Shown: positions 26,407 through 35,386 of the stretch, piece after piece
How the letters are laid out: every line of letters begins with the position of its first letter
Position numbering within the stretch: position 1 is the stretch's first letter
From: G963665495 sp963665495
Lineage (GTDB): Bacteria; Desulfobacterota; Desulfovibrionia; Desulfovibrionales; Desulfovibrionaceae
Direction: 5' to 3'
Assembly: GCA_963665495.1 (NCBI GenBank)
Contig: OY762289.1
Location: 2,046,001 to 2,110,000, forward strand
DNA length: 64,000 nt
Position numbers and translations under genes: made by a program
The notes under the pieces: model-generated
What the model saw: the letters and a program-made list of their open reading frames with translations, nothing else
Databases searched by the model: none
Told to the model about the DNA's origin: nothing

Positions 26407-26640
26407 TCAGGACAGCAGTTTCTTCAATTCGGCAATGGAAGGGACCTTCCCGACGACTTTGGCCTCTCCATCCACAACCAGAGCCGGAGTGATCATGACG
26501 CCGTACTCCATCATTTTGGAAATTTCCGTAATCTTATCCAGCTCATACTCTATTCCAAGTTCCTGAGCCGCTGTTTCCGTATCTTTTTTTAATTGTTCGC
26601 ATTTCGGACAGCCAGTGCCCAACACCAGAATTTTTTTCAT
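26407..26640 (-). CDS. Small thioredoxin-like redox protein
   Basis: 77 residues, one minimal thioredoxin fold. The active site is TGCPKC near the N-terminus (residues 9-14), with the cis-proline segment VMITPALVVDGE at about 48-59. These mini-thioredoxins commonly accompany ArsP/YraQ-type permeases and ArsR regulators, as here. It starts 12 bases after the permease stop on the same strand. Likely role: thiol-disulfide partner of the permease or of metalloid handling; this is inference from context. Confidence 0.85.
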   Translation of the reverse strand: MKKILVLGTGCPKCEQLKKDTETAAQELGIEYELDKITEISKMMEYGVMITPALVVDGEAKVVGKVPSIAELKKLLS

Positions 26641-26652
26641 GTCATTGTCTCC

Positions 26653-27954
26653 TTAAGAAACGATATTTCCATACATGACGCCGGTCAGTGTCGCCATGAC
26701 AATCACCAGCGATACAAATACGACTGTTTTCTGCGTCCCAATGACGCTGCGGATCACCAGCATGTTCGGCAGACTCAAGGCCGGACCTGCCAGAAGAAGC
26801 GCCAAAGCCGGGCCCTGCCCCATGCCGTTGCCGATAAGCCCTTGCAGAATGGGGACTTCCGTTAATGTTGCGAAATACATGAACGCACCGGCAAAAGAGG
26901 CAAAAAAATTGGCCAACAGAGAATTGCCGCCAACCGCGGCGCTGACCCAGTGCGAAGGGATCAACCCCTCGTTGCCCGGACGTCCCAGAAGAACGCCCGC
27001 AATCAATACGCCAAAGAGCAGCAGTGGCAGGATCTGTTTGGCAAATCCCCAGCTTTGCCCGAACCATTCGCCCAATTCGTCCTGGCGCGTACTGGTGAGT
27101 ACGGACAAACCTGTCACACCGGCCACAAAAGCCAGCTGCGGCGTAGCAGGAAACAGCAGCCCCAAAACAATGGCCGGCAAAGAGGCATAGGCCGCGTGGG
27201 TCCATTTTACTTCGAACCAGGCCACGAGCGACAGTACGAGTCCAATGGCAAAAAGCGTTGTCAGCTGCCATTTGGAGGTATAAATCATTGCCCAAAGACC
27301 ACTGCTCTCCGCTGGCTTTCCCCAGTTGGCAAAGACCAGAATACAAACCATACAGGCGAAGTAGACCGCGGTTTTCCAAAGCGGACGTTGTACCTCCGGG
27401 GTGGGCATGGCAGCCATTTTTGCGGCTTTTTCCCCTTCTTCCTTCCTGTAAATCAAATGCATTGCCAGGCCGATGATCACGCTGAAAGCAACGGCGCCCA
27501 CAGCCCGTGCGAGCCCCAATTGCGGACCGAGTACCCGCGCGGTCAGAACAATGGCCAGTACATTGATGGCAGGACCGGAATAAAGAAAGGCTGTTGCTGG
27601 TCCGAGTCCGGCCCCCATACGGTAAATTCCCGCGAACAGAGGCAGTATCGTACACGAGCAGACAGCCAGGATGGTCCCTGAGCAGGATGCCACTCCATAG
27701 GCCAGCACTTTGTTTGCCGAAGGTCCGAGATATTTCATCACCGAAGCCTGACTGACGAATACGCCAATGGCTCCGGCAATGAAAAAGGCCGGTACGAGAC
27801 AAAGCAGCACGTGCTCCTGGGCGTACCATTTCACCAGATGAAAGGCCTCCAGCACGGCGTTATCAAATCGCGGCATCCCCACTGGCAGATAAAAGCAGGC
27901 CAAAAAAGATACGAGGATCACCGCTAGTGGTTTCCATTCCCGTTTCCAGTCCAT
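26653..27954 (-). CDS. Permease of the ArsP/YraQ (UPF0718, DUF318) type
   Basis: 433 residues starting MDWKREWKPL, fixed by GGAGGTGAG immediately upstream. About ten membrane segments, with the family cysteine pattern SCSGTILAVCSCTILPLFAGIYRMGAGLGPATAFLYSGPAINVLA in the first half and a second related half (about 255-433). Family members export organoarsenicals or other metalloids at the inner membrane. It lies between the thioredoxin gene and the ArsR gene and has an ArsR-type operator in its leader. The exact substrate is not shown by the sequence. Confidence 0.87.
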   Translation of the reverse strand: MDWKREWKPLAVILVSFLACFYLPVGMPRFDNAVLEAFHLVKWYAQEHVLLCLVPAFFIAGAIGVFVSQASVMKYLGPSANKVLAYGVASCSGTILAVCSCTILPLFAGIYRMGAGLGPATAFLYSGPAINVLAIVLTARVLGPQLGLARAVGAVAFSVIIGLAMHLIYRKEEGEKAAKMAAMPTPEVQRPLWKTAVYFACMVCILVFANWGKPAESSGLWAMIYTSKWQLTTLFAIGLVLSLVAWFEVKWTHAAYASLPAIVLGLLFPATPQLAFVAGVTGLSVLTSTRQDELGEWFGQSWGFAKQILPLLLFGVLIAGVLLGRPGNEGLIPSHWVSAAVGGNSLLANFFASFAGAFMYFATLTEVPILQGLIGNGMGQGPALALLLAGPALSLPNMLVIRSVIGTQKTVVFVSLVIVMATLTGVMYGNIVS

Positions 27955-27965
27955 CTCACCTCCAT

Positions 27966-27987
27966 CATTTGGTAAAAAAGCCAAATG
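27966..27987. promoter_or_regulatory. Operator-like inverted repeat before the permease gene
   Basis: CATTTGG (27966-27972) and CCAAATG (27981-27987) are perfect inverted arms separated by eight bases. Nearly the same site occurs before the arsR gene. It sits 12 bases upstream of the permease start, overlapping the expected promoter/leader. Confidence 0.7.
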
Positions 27988-28002
27988 ACAAACAAAAAAA
28001 TT

Positions 28003-28311
28003 TTACCTGGATCCCTCGGTTATGACGGATTCAATGCAATGGAAAAAATTCAACACACATGGCACCTTAAGACGATAATAAACCTGCTTGCCCTTTTTCT
28101 CATCCGTGACGATACCGGCTTTTTTCAACACCGCCAGATGTTTGGAAACTGTGGAGATATCTGCGCCCACCAGCTCGGTCAGCTCGCAAACGCAACGTTC
28201 GCCATGAGACAATTCTTCAATCATCATCAAACGCGAAGGATGCGCTAAGGCTTTCATAACTTTGGCCCTAGCTTCATAGTGTCCGATTATTTTTCTGGGT
28301 TCCGGTTGCAT
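28003..28311 (-). CDS. ArsR family transcriptional repressor
   Basis: 102 residues from the ATG at 28311; an in-frame ATG at 28344 lies inside the operator and neither has a Shine-Dalgarno, so the start is uncertain. The winged-helix body starts VMKALAHPSRLMMIEELSHGERCVCELTELV, where CVC matches the alpha-3 thiol pair that binds As(III)/Sb(III) in ArsR, followed by the recognition helix STVSKHLAVLKKAGIV and wing GKQVYYRL. Metal binding would release it from the two matching operators and induce both itself and the permease-thioredoxin pair 48 bases downstream. Confidence 0.9.
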   Translation of the reverse strand: MQPEPRKIIGHYEARAKVMKALAHPSRLMMIEELSHGERCVCELTELVGADISTVSKHLAVLKKAGIVTDEKKGKQVYYRLKVPCVLNFFHCIESVITEGSR

Positions 28312-28341
28312 CGTATTATTTGGTTGTATGGGCAAATGTTT

Positions 28342-28363
28342 CATTTGGTAAATAAGCCAAGTG
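28342..28363. promoter_or_regulatory. Operator-like inverted repeat before arsR, overlapping a promoter
   Basis: CATTTGG (28342-28348) and CCAAGTG (28357-28363) with eight bases between; one arm differs by one base from the permease site. Read leftward, a TTGACG with a 17-base spacer to TATTTA covers the site, so binding would block the promoter. Confidence 0.65.
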
Positions 28364-28400
28364 TTCGGTCTCGTCAAGTCCTACTGTTACGATTACCATG

Positions 28401-28434
28401 AAAAAAGGGAAAGCCGTCAAGAAACGACTTTCCC
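28401..28434 (-). terminator. Intrinsic terminator of htpG
   Basis: Read leftward, GGGAAAGTCGT pairs with ACGGCTTTCCC (one G-T pair) and is followed by six T's. It lies 29 bases after the htpG stop. Confidence 0.88.
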
Positions 28435-28462
28435 CATCTATATGCATAAAGCCTATAGAATT

Positions 28463-30388
28463 TTATAAGTCTTTGATGCCGCGATACCAGCTGCTCGAGT
28501 CTTCGAGGAGCGAATTGATACGTTGCACGAGGCGATGCGGATCCGACAGATAGCCTTCCAGAAGCAGAGACGAATCATAAAGCTGTTCCACAGCGCGCTC
28601 GAGATAACCGTCTTTCGCATCGGCATGGTAAATCCGGAGCAGATTGCGTACCAGCGGATGATCCGGATTGATTTCCATCACCTTGGAAGGAACCGCTGTA
28701 TCTTTGCTGACGATCTGCAGAATCTTTTGCATGGATGAAGTCAAACCGCCATCCGGGCTGACCAGACAGCACGGGCTGTCCTGCAAGCGGGTTGAGATAC
28801 GCACTTCGGTTACCCGCTCGCCCAGGATTTCCTTGATCCTCTCGAGCAGCTGGTCCAGAGTCTTTTTGCCCTCATCGTCCAGCTCTTCCGCTTTTGGCTT
28901 GCTTTCATCCACATCGGCATACTGGGATACCTTGCTCAAATCCGCATGTTCGACAGAGACAAGCTTGAAGTCCCCGAATTCGCGCACAGCGTCCATGAGA
29001 ATCTCTTCGACAGGATCATAAAGATACAGAACTTCAATGCCTTTTTTCGCAAAAATCTCGATATGCGGATTCAGACGAACAGCATCCCGGCTGGGGCCGG
29101 CAATGTAGTAAATCTCTTTCTGATCCGGTTTGGCACGAGCGATATATTCGTCAAAAGAGGTAATTCCTTTGGCGTCTTCATGAATCGAGGAATTGAAACG
29201 GACCAGAGGTGCGAACTTCTCCTTGTTGGCGAAATCCGCGTACCCCATCCGAAATACTTTACCATGCGCATCCCAGAATTTTTCGTAGGTCTCTTTGTTG
29301 TCCTTGGCCATCTTCGCCAGATGGTTCAACACCTGTTTGACCAGCGTCTGGGAAATTTTGCGAATCAAAAGATTTTCCTGCAGCGTCTCGCGGGAAATAT
29401 TCAGTGGCAGATCTTCCGTATCCACGACACCTTTCAGGAATCCCAGGTATTCAGGGATGATGTCGCTATTTTCTTTTTGAATCAACACGCGTTTGACATA
29501 AAGATCAAGGCCATACTCTTTGCGCCCGAATCCCATGAAATCATTGCCGTGTTCGGGAACAAAAAGCAGGCTGTTGAACTGCACGGGCGCATCCACAGAC
29601 GTATGAATGGTGTCAAGGGGCCCGGCTGTGTCATAGGTGAGGAACTTGTAGAATTCCTCGTATTGCTGCGAGGTGATATTGAACTTGGGTTCGCGCCAGA
29701 GAGCCGGGATCGTGTTAACCTTTTCCCCTTCAAGATAAATGGGGAAAGAAATAAAACTCGAATGTTTCTTGATGATCCGCTCCAGACGGCTCTTATCCAG
29801 ATATTCGTCGTGCTCGTCAGGAATATGGATCTCAATTCGGGTTCCGCGCTTGGGGGCCTCTTCCGGGGAGGCTTCGGCCAGCTCATACGAACCCAGACCA
29901 TCCGAGATCCAGACACAGGCCGGCGCATCCTGCAAACAGGACTGCGTCACGATACGCACCTGGTCGGAAATCATGAAAACGGAATAGAAACCGACACCGA
30001 ACCGGCCAATGATGTTGTCCGGATCAAGCTTGTTTTCCCCTGCGGGTTGTTCGGCAAGTTTTTTCAAAAAGGCTTCAGATCCCGAATGGGCGATGGTGCC
30101 AACGTTCTCGATCAGTTCTTCACGGGTCATGCCTACGCCCGTATCAGTGACTGTAAGAATTTTTTTGTCCTTATCGACATCCACCCGAATTTCAAGAGCC
30201 GCTTCCGGATCCCGGACATCTCCTCCCTTACTTGTTTCAAAACGGAGTTTGTCCAAGGCGTCCGAGGCGTTGGAAATAAGTTCGCGTAGAAAAATCTCCC
30301 GGTTGGTGTACAGCGAATGCGTAATAATACTCAGCAGTTTTTGAACTTCAGTTTTAAACTCATGTTTTTCAGTTTGCTTTTCGGACAT
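28463..30388 (-). CDS. htpG: Chaperone HtpG (bacterial Hsp90)
   Basis: 641 residues from the ATG preceded by GGAGGGG. The N-terminal ATPase has EFKTEVQKLLSIITHSLYTNREIFLRELISNASDALDKLR, TDTGVGMTREELIENVGTIAHSG and GRFGVGFYSVFM; the middle domain has ISRETLQENLLIRKI; the C-terminal dimerisation domain is complete. It is an ATP-driven cytosolic chaperone. A CTTGAAA heptamer about 41 bases upstream of the start resembles a heat-shock -35 element, but no matching -10 was found. It stands as a single gene with its own terminator. Confidence 0.97.
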   Translation of the reverse strand: MSEKQTEKHEFKTEVQKLLSIITHSLYTNREIFLRELISNASDALDKLRFETSKGGDVRDPEAALEIRVDVDKDKKILTVTDTGVGMTREELIENVGTIAHSGSEAFLKKLAEQPAGENKLDPDNIIGRFGVGFYSVFMISDQVRIVTQSCLQDAPACVWISDGLGSYELAEASPEEAPKRGTRIEIHIPDEHDEYLDKSRLERIIKKHSSFISFPIYLEGEKVNTIPALWREPKFNITSQQYEEFYKFLTYDTAGPLDTIHTSVDAPVQFNSLLFVPEHGNDFMGFGRKEYGLDLYVKRVLIQKENSDIIPEYLGFLKGVVDTEDLPLNISRETLQENLLIRKISQTLVKQVLNHLAKMAKDNKETYEKFWDAHGKVFRMGYADFANKEKFAPLVRFNSSIHEDAKGITSFDEYIARAKPDQKEIYYIAGPSRDAVRLNPHIEIFAKKGIEVLYLYDPVEEILMDAVREFGDFKLVSVEHADLSKVSQYADVDESKPKAEELDDEGKKTLDQLLERIKEILGERVTEVRISTRLQDSPCCLVSPDGGLTSSMQKILQIVSKDTAVPSKVMEINPDHPLVRNLLRIYHADAKDGYLERAVEQLYDSSLLLEGYLSDPHRLVQRINSLLEDSSSWYRGIKDL

Positions 30389-30614
30389 TTGCCCCTCCTG
30401 GACATACTGCAAAATGTTCAACCGACATTTTCAAGACTAGAAAATGCCAACAAAAAATACAGATTAACCGGTGTTGATTTAAGAACGGAACGGAGATTGT
30501 CAAGAAGAAAACGAATTCCTCAGAGACATGTTTGAAGCGAGGAACAGTTCGACTGGCGACCGCCTCCTGCCAGAATCGATAGCTTTCGCGTGTTTTCCAC
30601 CTGGGATCATATTC

Positions 30615-30638
30615 GGCGGCCGGAGCAATCCGGCCGCC
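30615..30638 (-). terminator. GC-rich hairpin after the SGNH repeat protein
   Basis: GGCGGCCGGA and TCCGGCCGCC form a perfect 10-bp stem with a GCAA loop, 11 bases beyond the stop. Read leftward no T run follows, so termination may be inefficient or factor-assisted. Confidence 0.5.
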
Positions 30639-30649
30639 AAAAATAAACA

Positions 30650-32476
30650 CTATTTCAGTGCGCCGGTAATACTCCAACTGTCCGAAACTGCCAGTTCATC
30701 AGAAACGAATCCCCAGCCACTGTTTTTCGTCGTGTCGGTCAGCGTCCCCGTATCGCTGAGTTTCCACCAGACGGCTTTGCCGGTTTCCAGCTGGCGCCAG
30801 AACAAAGCCGGCGTACTGCCAAGTGTGCTGATGTCTGCCAGGCGCCAGTTGCTGTTGACCGCGGCGTCTTCGGAAACAAATCCCCAGCCGCTGTCCTTGG
30901 TCCTGTCCTGCAATACGCAGGAATTAACATTCAACTTCCACCAGACTGCCTTGCCGCTGTTCTCATTCTGCCAGATCAGCAGATTATTGGCGCCCGAAGT
31001 AATGGGACCAGCCAGATGCCATTCGCTGTTGAGAGTGAGTTCATCCGAAACATACCCCCAGCCCTCGTTCTGAGTGCGGTTCGTCAGCTTGCACGCGTCG
31101 GTCAGCTTCCACCACACCACCTTGCCGGACTGCTGATTCTGCCAGGTGAGCACCTGGCCTACATTTGAATCATAAAAACTTGCGCCCAACCGCCAGTCAC
31201 TATTCAGAGTGGCTTCCGAATCAACATAGCCCCAACCGTTATCCTGCGTCCTGTTGGTGAGCGTCGGCGAATCCGTATTCAGTTTCCAGTACACCACCTG
31301 ACCGTTGGAAGCATTCTGCCACAACATAAACGTACCACTTCCGGTGGTAGCCAGCCCACTGTACCCCCATTCGGATCCCATGGTTGAGTCGGAAACTAAT
31401 CCCCACCCGCTGTCATCGTCGTCAGTCAATTTATAGCTATCATTCAGCTTCCAATACACAATCTTTCCCTGGTCGGTATTCTGCCAGAAAAGTATCTTCG
31501 CATTGTTCACAACCTCAGCTGCAATCAATTTCCAGCTGCTGCCTAACGAAGAATCAGAAACAAACCCCCAACCGGTGTCGAGATTATCGTTCACAAGCGA
31601 ACCGGACTCCGCGATACGCCAGAAAACGGACTTGCCGGCATCTTCCCCGTACCAGATAAGCGCCAGGTCGGTATCCGGTACTGAGGTTTGCGTCGGATCG
31701 GCTATGAGAGCCAGTAGAGAGTAGAAAGCTTTGGCAACACGCTGACGACCGGTTTCATTAAGATGTCCGCCATCGCTCGAAAAACCGGATACAAGCATTT
31801 GGTACCTGTTGCCATCCCAACTAGAAGTACTTTCAACACCTACTGCAGAATATGCTTCAATATCTGCGATATCCAACAAGTATTTTCCGTCCTGTGAATC
31901 AATCCAATCGCGGAGATTTGCATTGAATTGCTGCCGCAGCCAACCGTCCTCACTGTCTTCATCCGTCTTGAGAGGCATGGTCATATAAACAAAAACCGTA
32001 TCAGGATAGCTGGTTTCCAGATTTTGCATGGAATCGCGATACGTTTCCCAATTCGCATCAGTATCAATATAACAAAATTTATTTATGGCTACATTGACAT
32101 TTGAAGAATGCCAGCCATTTGAAACATAGGTTTCAAAATTGCTGACCTTTGATTCCCAACCAGGGTTTCCACGATTATAATCATAAAAAACTCCTTCGGA
32201 GGTTTCGGAAGGAGAAGCATCGGCAGATTCATTCTGCAACATATACAAGCTACTGTCAGAGCTGTTCAGATCTTCCATCCCGGACACGATATTGCCTCCA
32301 ACAGACGCATGGGCGAAAAAAACCTTTTGGGCAGCCACGGAATTGCGCACTGTTTCCGAAACAGAATCATAAAGGTTGTAGTTGGTGTGGTTAACGACAA
32401 CATTGCTTGCATCAGCGTAGGTAGAAAACAAGCATAGAATTATGCCCAAAAAAAGTAACACCCCGATTTTTTTCAT
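30650..32476 (-). CDS. Secreted SGNH-hydrolase-like protein with tryptophan-rich repeats
   Basis: 608 residues; AGGGGAG precedes the ATG. A signal peptide ends near ADA (about residue 24). Residues about 25-255 look like an SGNH/GDSL domain: FFAHASVGGNIV resembles block I with Ser, and DGGHLNETGRQRVAKAF resembles block V with the catalytic Asp/His. The rest consists of six units of about 60 residues built on the pattern LxWQNxxSGKxVWWKLN...LTNRTxxxGWGYVSDxxxxxSxWxLxG. The same W-rich core appears in the thaumatin-like protein at 17276. It should act outside the inner membrane as an esterase or sugar-binding protein; substrate unknown. Confidence 0.75.
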   Translation of the reverse strand: MKKIGVLLFLGIILCLFSTYADASNVVVNHTNYNLYDSVSETVRNSVAAQKVFFAHASVGGNIVSGMEDLNSSDSSLYMLQNESADASPSETSEGVFYDYNRGNPGWESKVSNFETYVSNGWHSSNVNVAINKFCYIDTDANWETYRDSMQNLETSYPDTVFVYMTMPLKTDEDSEDGWLRQQFNANLRDWIDSQDGKYLLDIADIEAYSAVGVESTSSWDGNRYQMLVSGFSSDGGHLNETGRQRVAKAFYSLLALIADPTQTSVPDTDLALIWYGEDAGKSVFWRIAESGSLVNDNLDTGWGFVSDSSLGSSWKLIAAEVVNNAKILFWQNTDQGKIVYWKLNDSYKLTDDDDSGWGLVSDSTMGSEWGYSGLATTGSGTFMLWQNASNGQVVYWKLNTDSPTLTNRTQDNGWGYVDSEATLNSDWRLGASFYDSNVGQVLTWQNQQSGKVVWWKLTDACKLTNRTQNEGWGYVSDELTLNSEWHLAGPITSGANNLLIWQNENSGKAVWWKLNVNSCVLQDRTKDSGWGFVSEDAAVNSNWRLADISTLGSTPALFWRQLETGKAVWWKLSDTGTLTDTTKNSGWGFVSDELAVSDSWSITGALK

Positions 32477-32724
32477 AAGCACTCCCCTTAAAAAAGCATG
32501 ATTATACGTCAATAATGATATACAATCTTTGAAATAATAAACCTCACGCTAACCATACCCCCTCGCTTATCGTCCTCCCGGTTTTAAACTTAAGCTCACT
32601 TAACACATCCAATGTTGCAACAAATTGTCGCTAACATCATGATTCTATTTTTCTTAATCCTGCTGGCAGGACAGTACTTCTCAGGTCGGCTATTTTTTTC
32701 ATTAAAAAAAAGATAACCTATTTT

Positions 32725-35079
32725 TTAAAGATTAATTAAAGAAAATTGTTGTATATACGCTATGAAGCGTGCCAATTCATGATCCAGCTCAGTCAGAAGC
32801 TGCTCGCCTTTATAAGCAAGCTGCTCTGCATCCAGATACTCCAGACGCCGTGCCGCCTGGCACAAGGGATTCGCAGCCAGATTCAACGCCCCCCCCGCCA
32901 GGGCATGGGCTAGTTTTTGGATACGTTTCAAGTCCTGCAAAGAAACCGCCAGACGCAATGCCCGCTGCTGTCTCCGCGCCTGAGCGATGAACCCCTGAAC
33001 AACCTCCAGCAACAGCGCTTCATCTTCCTCAAATTCGTGCAGTGCAAGTCGGTAATCCATGACCAAATGCTCGGAATTCTGCACATGGACGTATTCCTGC
33101 AGCTGCGGAGAATCTTCCAGAGACAATTGCAGCCAGCGATCCAATTTTTTTAGCAGATCGACCTTACGCAATGGTTTGGCCAAATAATCATTCATGCCTG
33201 CGGCCAGACATGTATCGCGATGCGTTTTGTCGGAATGCGCGGAAATGGCGATTATCGGTACCTGCGGATGATCATGTTGCTGTTCCAGAAGCCGCATGCC
33301 CTGTGTGGCGACATATCCATCCATTTCAGGCAATTCGATGTCCATCAACACGAGGTCGTAGCGTCCGGGTTCAAAAAGCTCCAAGGCCTTGGAACCGTCC
33401 GGGGCCACATCCACTTCATAACCGAAGCTGCGCAGATGATTCCGGACCAGTTCCTGGTTTGTGGGGTAATCCTCGACCAATAGAATCCGTCGGCCGTACT
33501 GGTCGCTTTCCGCCAGAGTATGTCGCGTGATCGGATTACACGGGCCAGGACCTGAAGTGCTCGCAGCTGTATTACCACGCTGGGCCAGAACCATCTCCAG
33601 AGCGTCAGACAGCTCATGCGCCTGAAACGGACGGGTAAGATACGCGCTGACTTCCAGTTCACGACAAATTTCAGCGTCCCCCCGTTGTCCGTGGGCAGTG
33701 AGAACCATCACTGGAATACCCCGGCAGCAGGCTCTGTTCCGCAACTGTCGGATAAAATCAAAACCTTCTATTCCCGGAAATTTCAATTCAACAAGCACGC
33801 AATCCGGCACCTTATCCTGCGTGCGCGTATCGCAAAGCTGAGCAAAGGCTTCTGCAGAACGCGATGACGGGCTCACCAGGCACCCCCAGGAATACAGCAA
33901 GCCCAATGTTTCAGCCCGGCTCGCCCGCGTATCATCTACAAGCAGCAGCTCCACCCCCTTTAAAGATACCGCTTTAAGGTCCTCCTGCGGTTCCAGCTGT
34001 AAAGGAAACAGAGCTGTAAACCAGAAAATACTCCCTTCACCTTCACTGCTGGAGACGCCTATATGTCCGCCCATTTCAGTCGCCAGCCTTTTGGCGATTG
34101 CCATCCCCAGTCCGGTACCTCCGTATACGCGACTGGTGTCGGAATTCGCCTGAACATAACTCTCAAAAATGGCCTCCTGTCTGCCAGGAGGAATGCCTAT
34201 GCCCGTATCGTGGATGCGAAAAATCAAGGTGGCATCGTTTTTCGTAAGCGCTTCCAATCCGACTTCTATGCGAATGCCGCCCTGATGGGTAAATTTCAAG
34301 GCATTTCCCGCCAGATTCGCGAGAATTTGCCGAAGACGTCCGGGGTCGCCGATCAACCTGGCAGGGACATTGGAATCAAGCTGATAGGAAAATAAAAGGC
34401 CCTTCTGCTCGGCTCGCAAAGCAATACCACGGCAAAAATCCCGAATCAGATAACACAGATCAAAGGGTACGGGATCAAGGCTGAAATCCCCGGCCTCCAT
34501 TTTTGAATGGTCGAGAATATCATTGAGCACGGTCAGTAAAACAGCGGATTCCGCTCCAATGGTATCCAGGATGGCGCGTTGTTCGGAATCCAACCTTGTT
34601 TCCATGGCCATTTCAAGCATCCCGATGATGCCATTGAGCGGCGTACGGACTTCGTGGCTGATATTGGCAAGGAAAGTGAACGCATTGTTACCGACTGCAT
34701 CCGTAGAAGGGGTCAGCAGGGTTTCATACAACGGTCCGCGTTCCGAATCCTGAACAGCCAAACGCGTTTGAACGGAAAACATTCGCGCTTCACCTTTTGA
34801 CGTTTTCAATCGGAACCGTTGATGCAGCAGCATTTTTTCGGAGAAACGAAACGTTTCCAGTTCCTGAAGGACTTGTTCGCAATCTTCCGGAAATAGCAGG
34901 CTCTCCAGTCCGTTGCGCTCTGAGACAAGGACGTCAGGATCATATCCGAGTTTTTTCAAATTGGCGGACGCATATACCAGAGGCAATCCCGGAATTCCGC
35001 TCCAGGCGACGAGCAGGGTCGATCCGGCCTGGAACAATGCTTCCCAGTCCGGGAGATAAGAGGAAGTACTGTTTTGCAT
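32725..35079 (-). CDS. Hybrid sensor kinase: PAS, kinase, pseudo-receiver, receiver, HPt
   Basis: 784 residues from the ATG at 35079; a TTG 36 bases upstream is less likely. Order: PAS-like domain (15-125), HisKA with H142 in NISHEVRTPLNG, ATPase with GNALKF, DTGIGIP and GTGLGMAIAKRL, first receiver (375-500), second receiver (530-650) with D537, D580 and K635, and HPt (675-784) with H725 in AHALAGG. In the first receiver the phosphoacceptor Asp is Glu (E431) and the conserved Lys is Arg (R483), so it is probably not phosphorylated. The HPt lacks the Lys three residues after His (A728). Cytoplasmic, no membrane segment. Confidence 0.92.
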   Translation of the reverse strand: MQNSTSSYLPDWEALFQAGSTLLVAWSGIPGLPLVYASANLKKLGYDPDVLVSERNGLESLLFPEDCEQVLQELETFRFSEKMLLHQRFRLKTSKGEARMFSVQTRLAVQDSERGPLYETLLTPSTDAVGNNAFTFLANISHEVRTPLNGIIGMLEMAMETRLDSEQRAILDTIGAESAVLLTVLNDILDHSKMEAGDFSLDPVPFDLCYLIRDFCRGIALRAEQKGLLFSYQLDSNVPARLIGDPGRLRQILANLAGNALKFTHQGGIRIEVGLEALTKNDATLIFRIHDTGIGIPPGRQEAIFESYVQANSDTSRVYGGTGLGMAIAKRLATEMGGHIGVSSSEGEGSIFWFTALFPLQLEPQEDLKAVSLKGVELLLVDDTRASRAETLGLLYSWGCLVSPSSRSAEAFAQLCDTRTQDKVPDCVLVELKFPGIEGFDFIRQLRNRACCRGIPVMVLTAHGQRGDAEICRELEVSAYLTRPFQAHELSDALEMVLAQRGNTAASTSGPGPCNPITRHTLAESDQYGRRILLVEDYPTNQELVRNHLRSFGYEVDVAPDGSKALELFEPGRYDLVLMDIELPEMDGYVATQGMRLLEQQHDHPQVPIIAISAHSDKTHRDTCLAAGMNDYLAKPLRKVDLLKKLDRWLQLSLEDSPQLQEYVHVQNSEHLVMDYRLALHEFEEDEALLLEVVQGFIAQARRQQRALRLAVSLQDLKRIQKLAHALAGGALNLAANPLCQAARRLEYLDAEQLAYKGEQLLTELDHELARFIAYIQQFSLINL

Positions 35080-35386
35080 GAGATTCCAAGGGGTTTTCAG
35101 ACAATGTTTGAGCAATACCGACTGGCCATTGTTTTTTTCAGGATACTCATACTTTCTTAATGTTATATGGTAAAAAAAAATAAGTGAAGCCTGAATCCTT
35201 TATTAAGAGTAATCGTTTCGCCTGTCCTGGAGGCGCCAATCTTCCGCCATCTCTGCCGGAAAACAGCCTATTCCCTTATCACAGCCCGATTTCATCTCTC
35301 CTTCCACGCAGTTGTGATGCAATACTTCCGGCAGCATTCCAATTGACTTCTGCCCTGTTCCTCGACTAATGTTTGGAGGTTACCTG
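35080..35386. other. Spacer between the hybrid kinase and the cysS leader
   Basis: 307 bases that should hold the divergent promoters of the kinase gene and of cysS. I saw no convincing T-box, riboswitch or terminator in it. Confidence 0.4.

Noticed and set aside
26642..27829. 395-residue leftward frame overlapping the permease
   Set aside because: It is rich in Arg, Cys, Gly and Ser with no family marks and lies entirely over the permease, whose membrane segments and motifs are clear.
28946..30289. 447-residue rightward frame opposite htpG
   Set aside because: Antisense shadow of htpG; no ribosome site or recognisable domain.
30389..30440. Heat-shock promoter before htpG
   Set aside because: CTTGAAA is present but no -10 element lies at a permitted spacing, and no CIRCE repeat was found.
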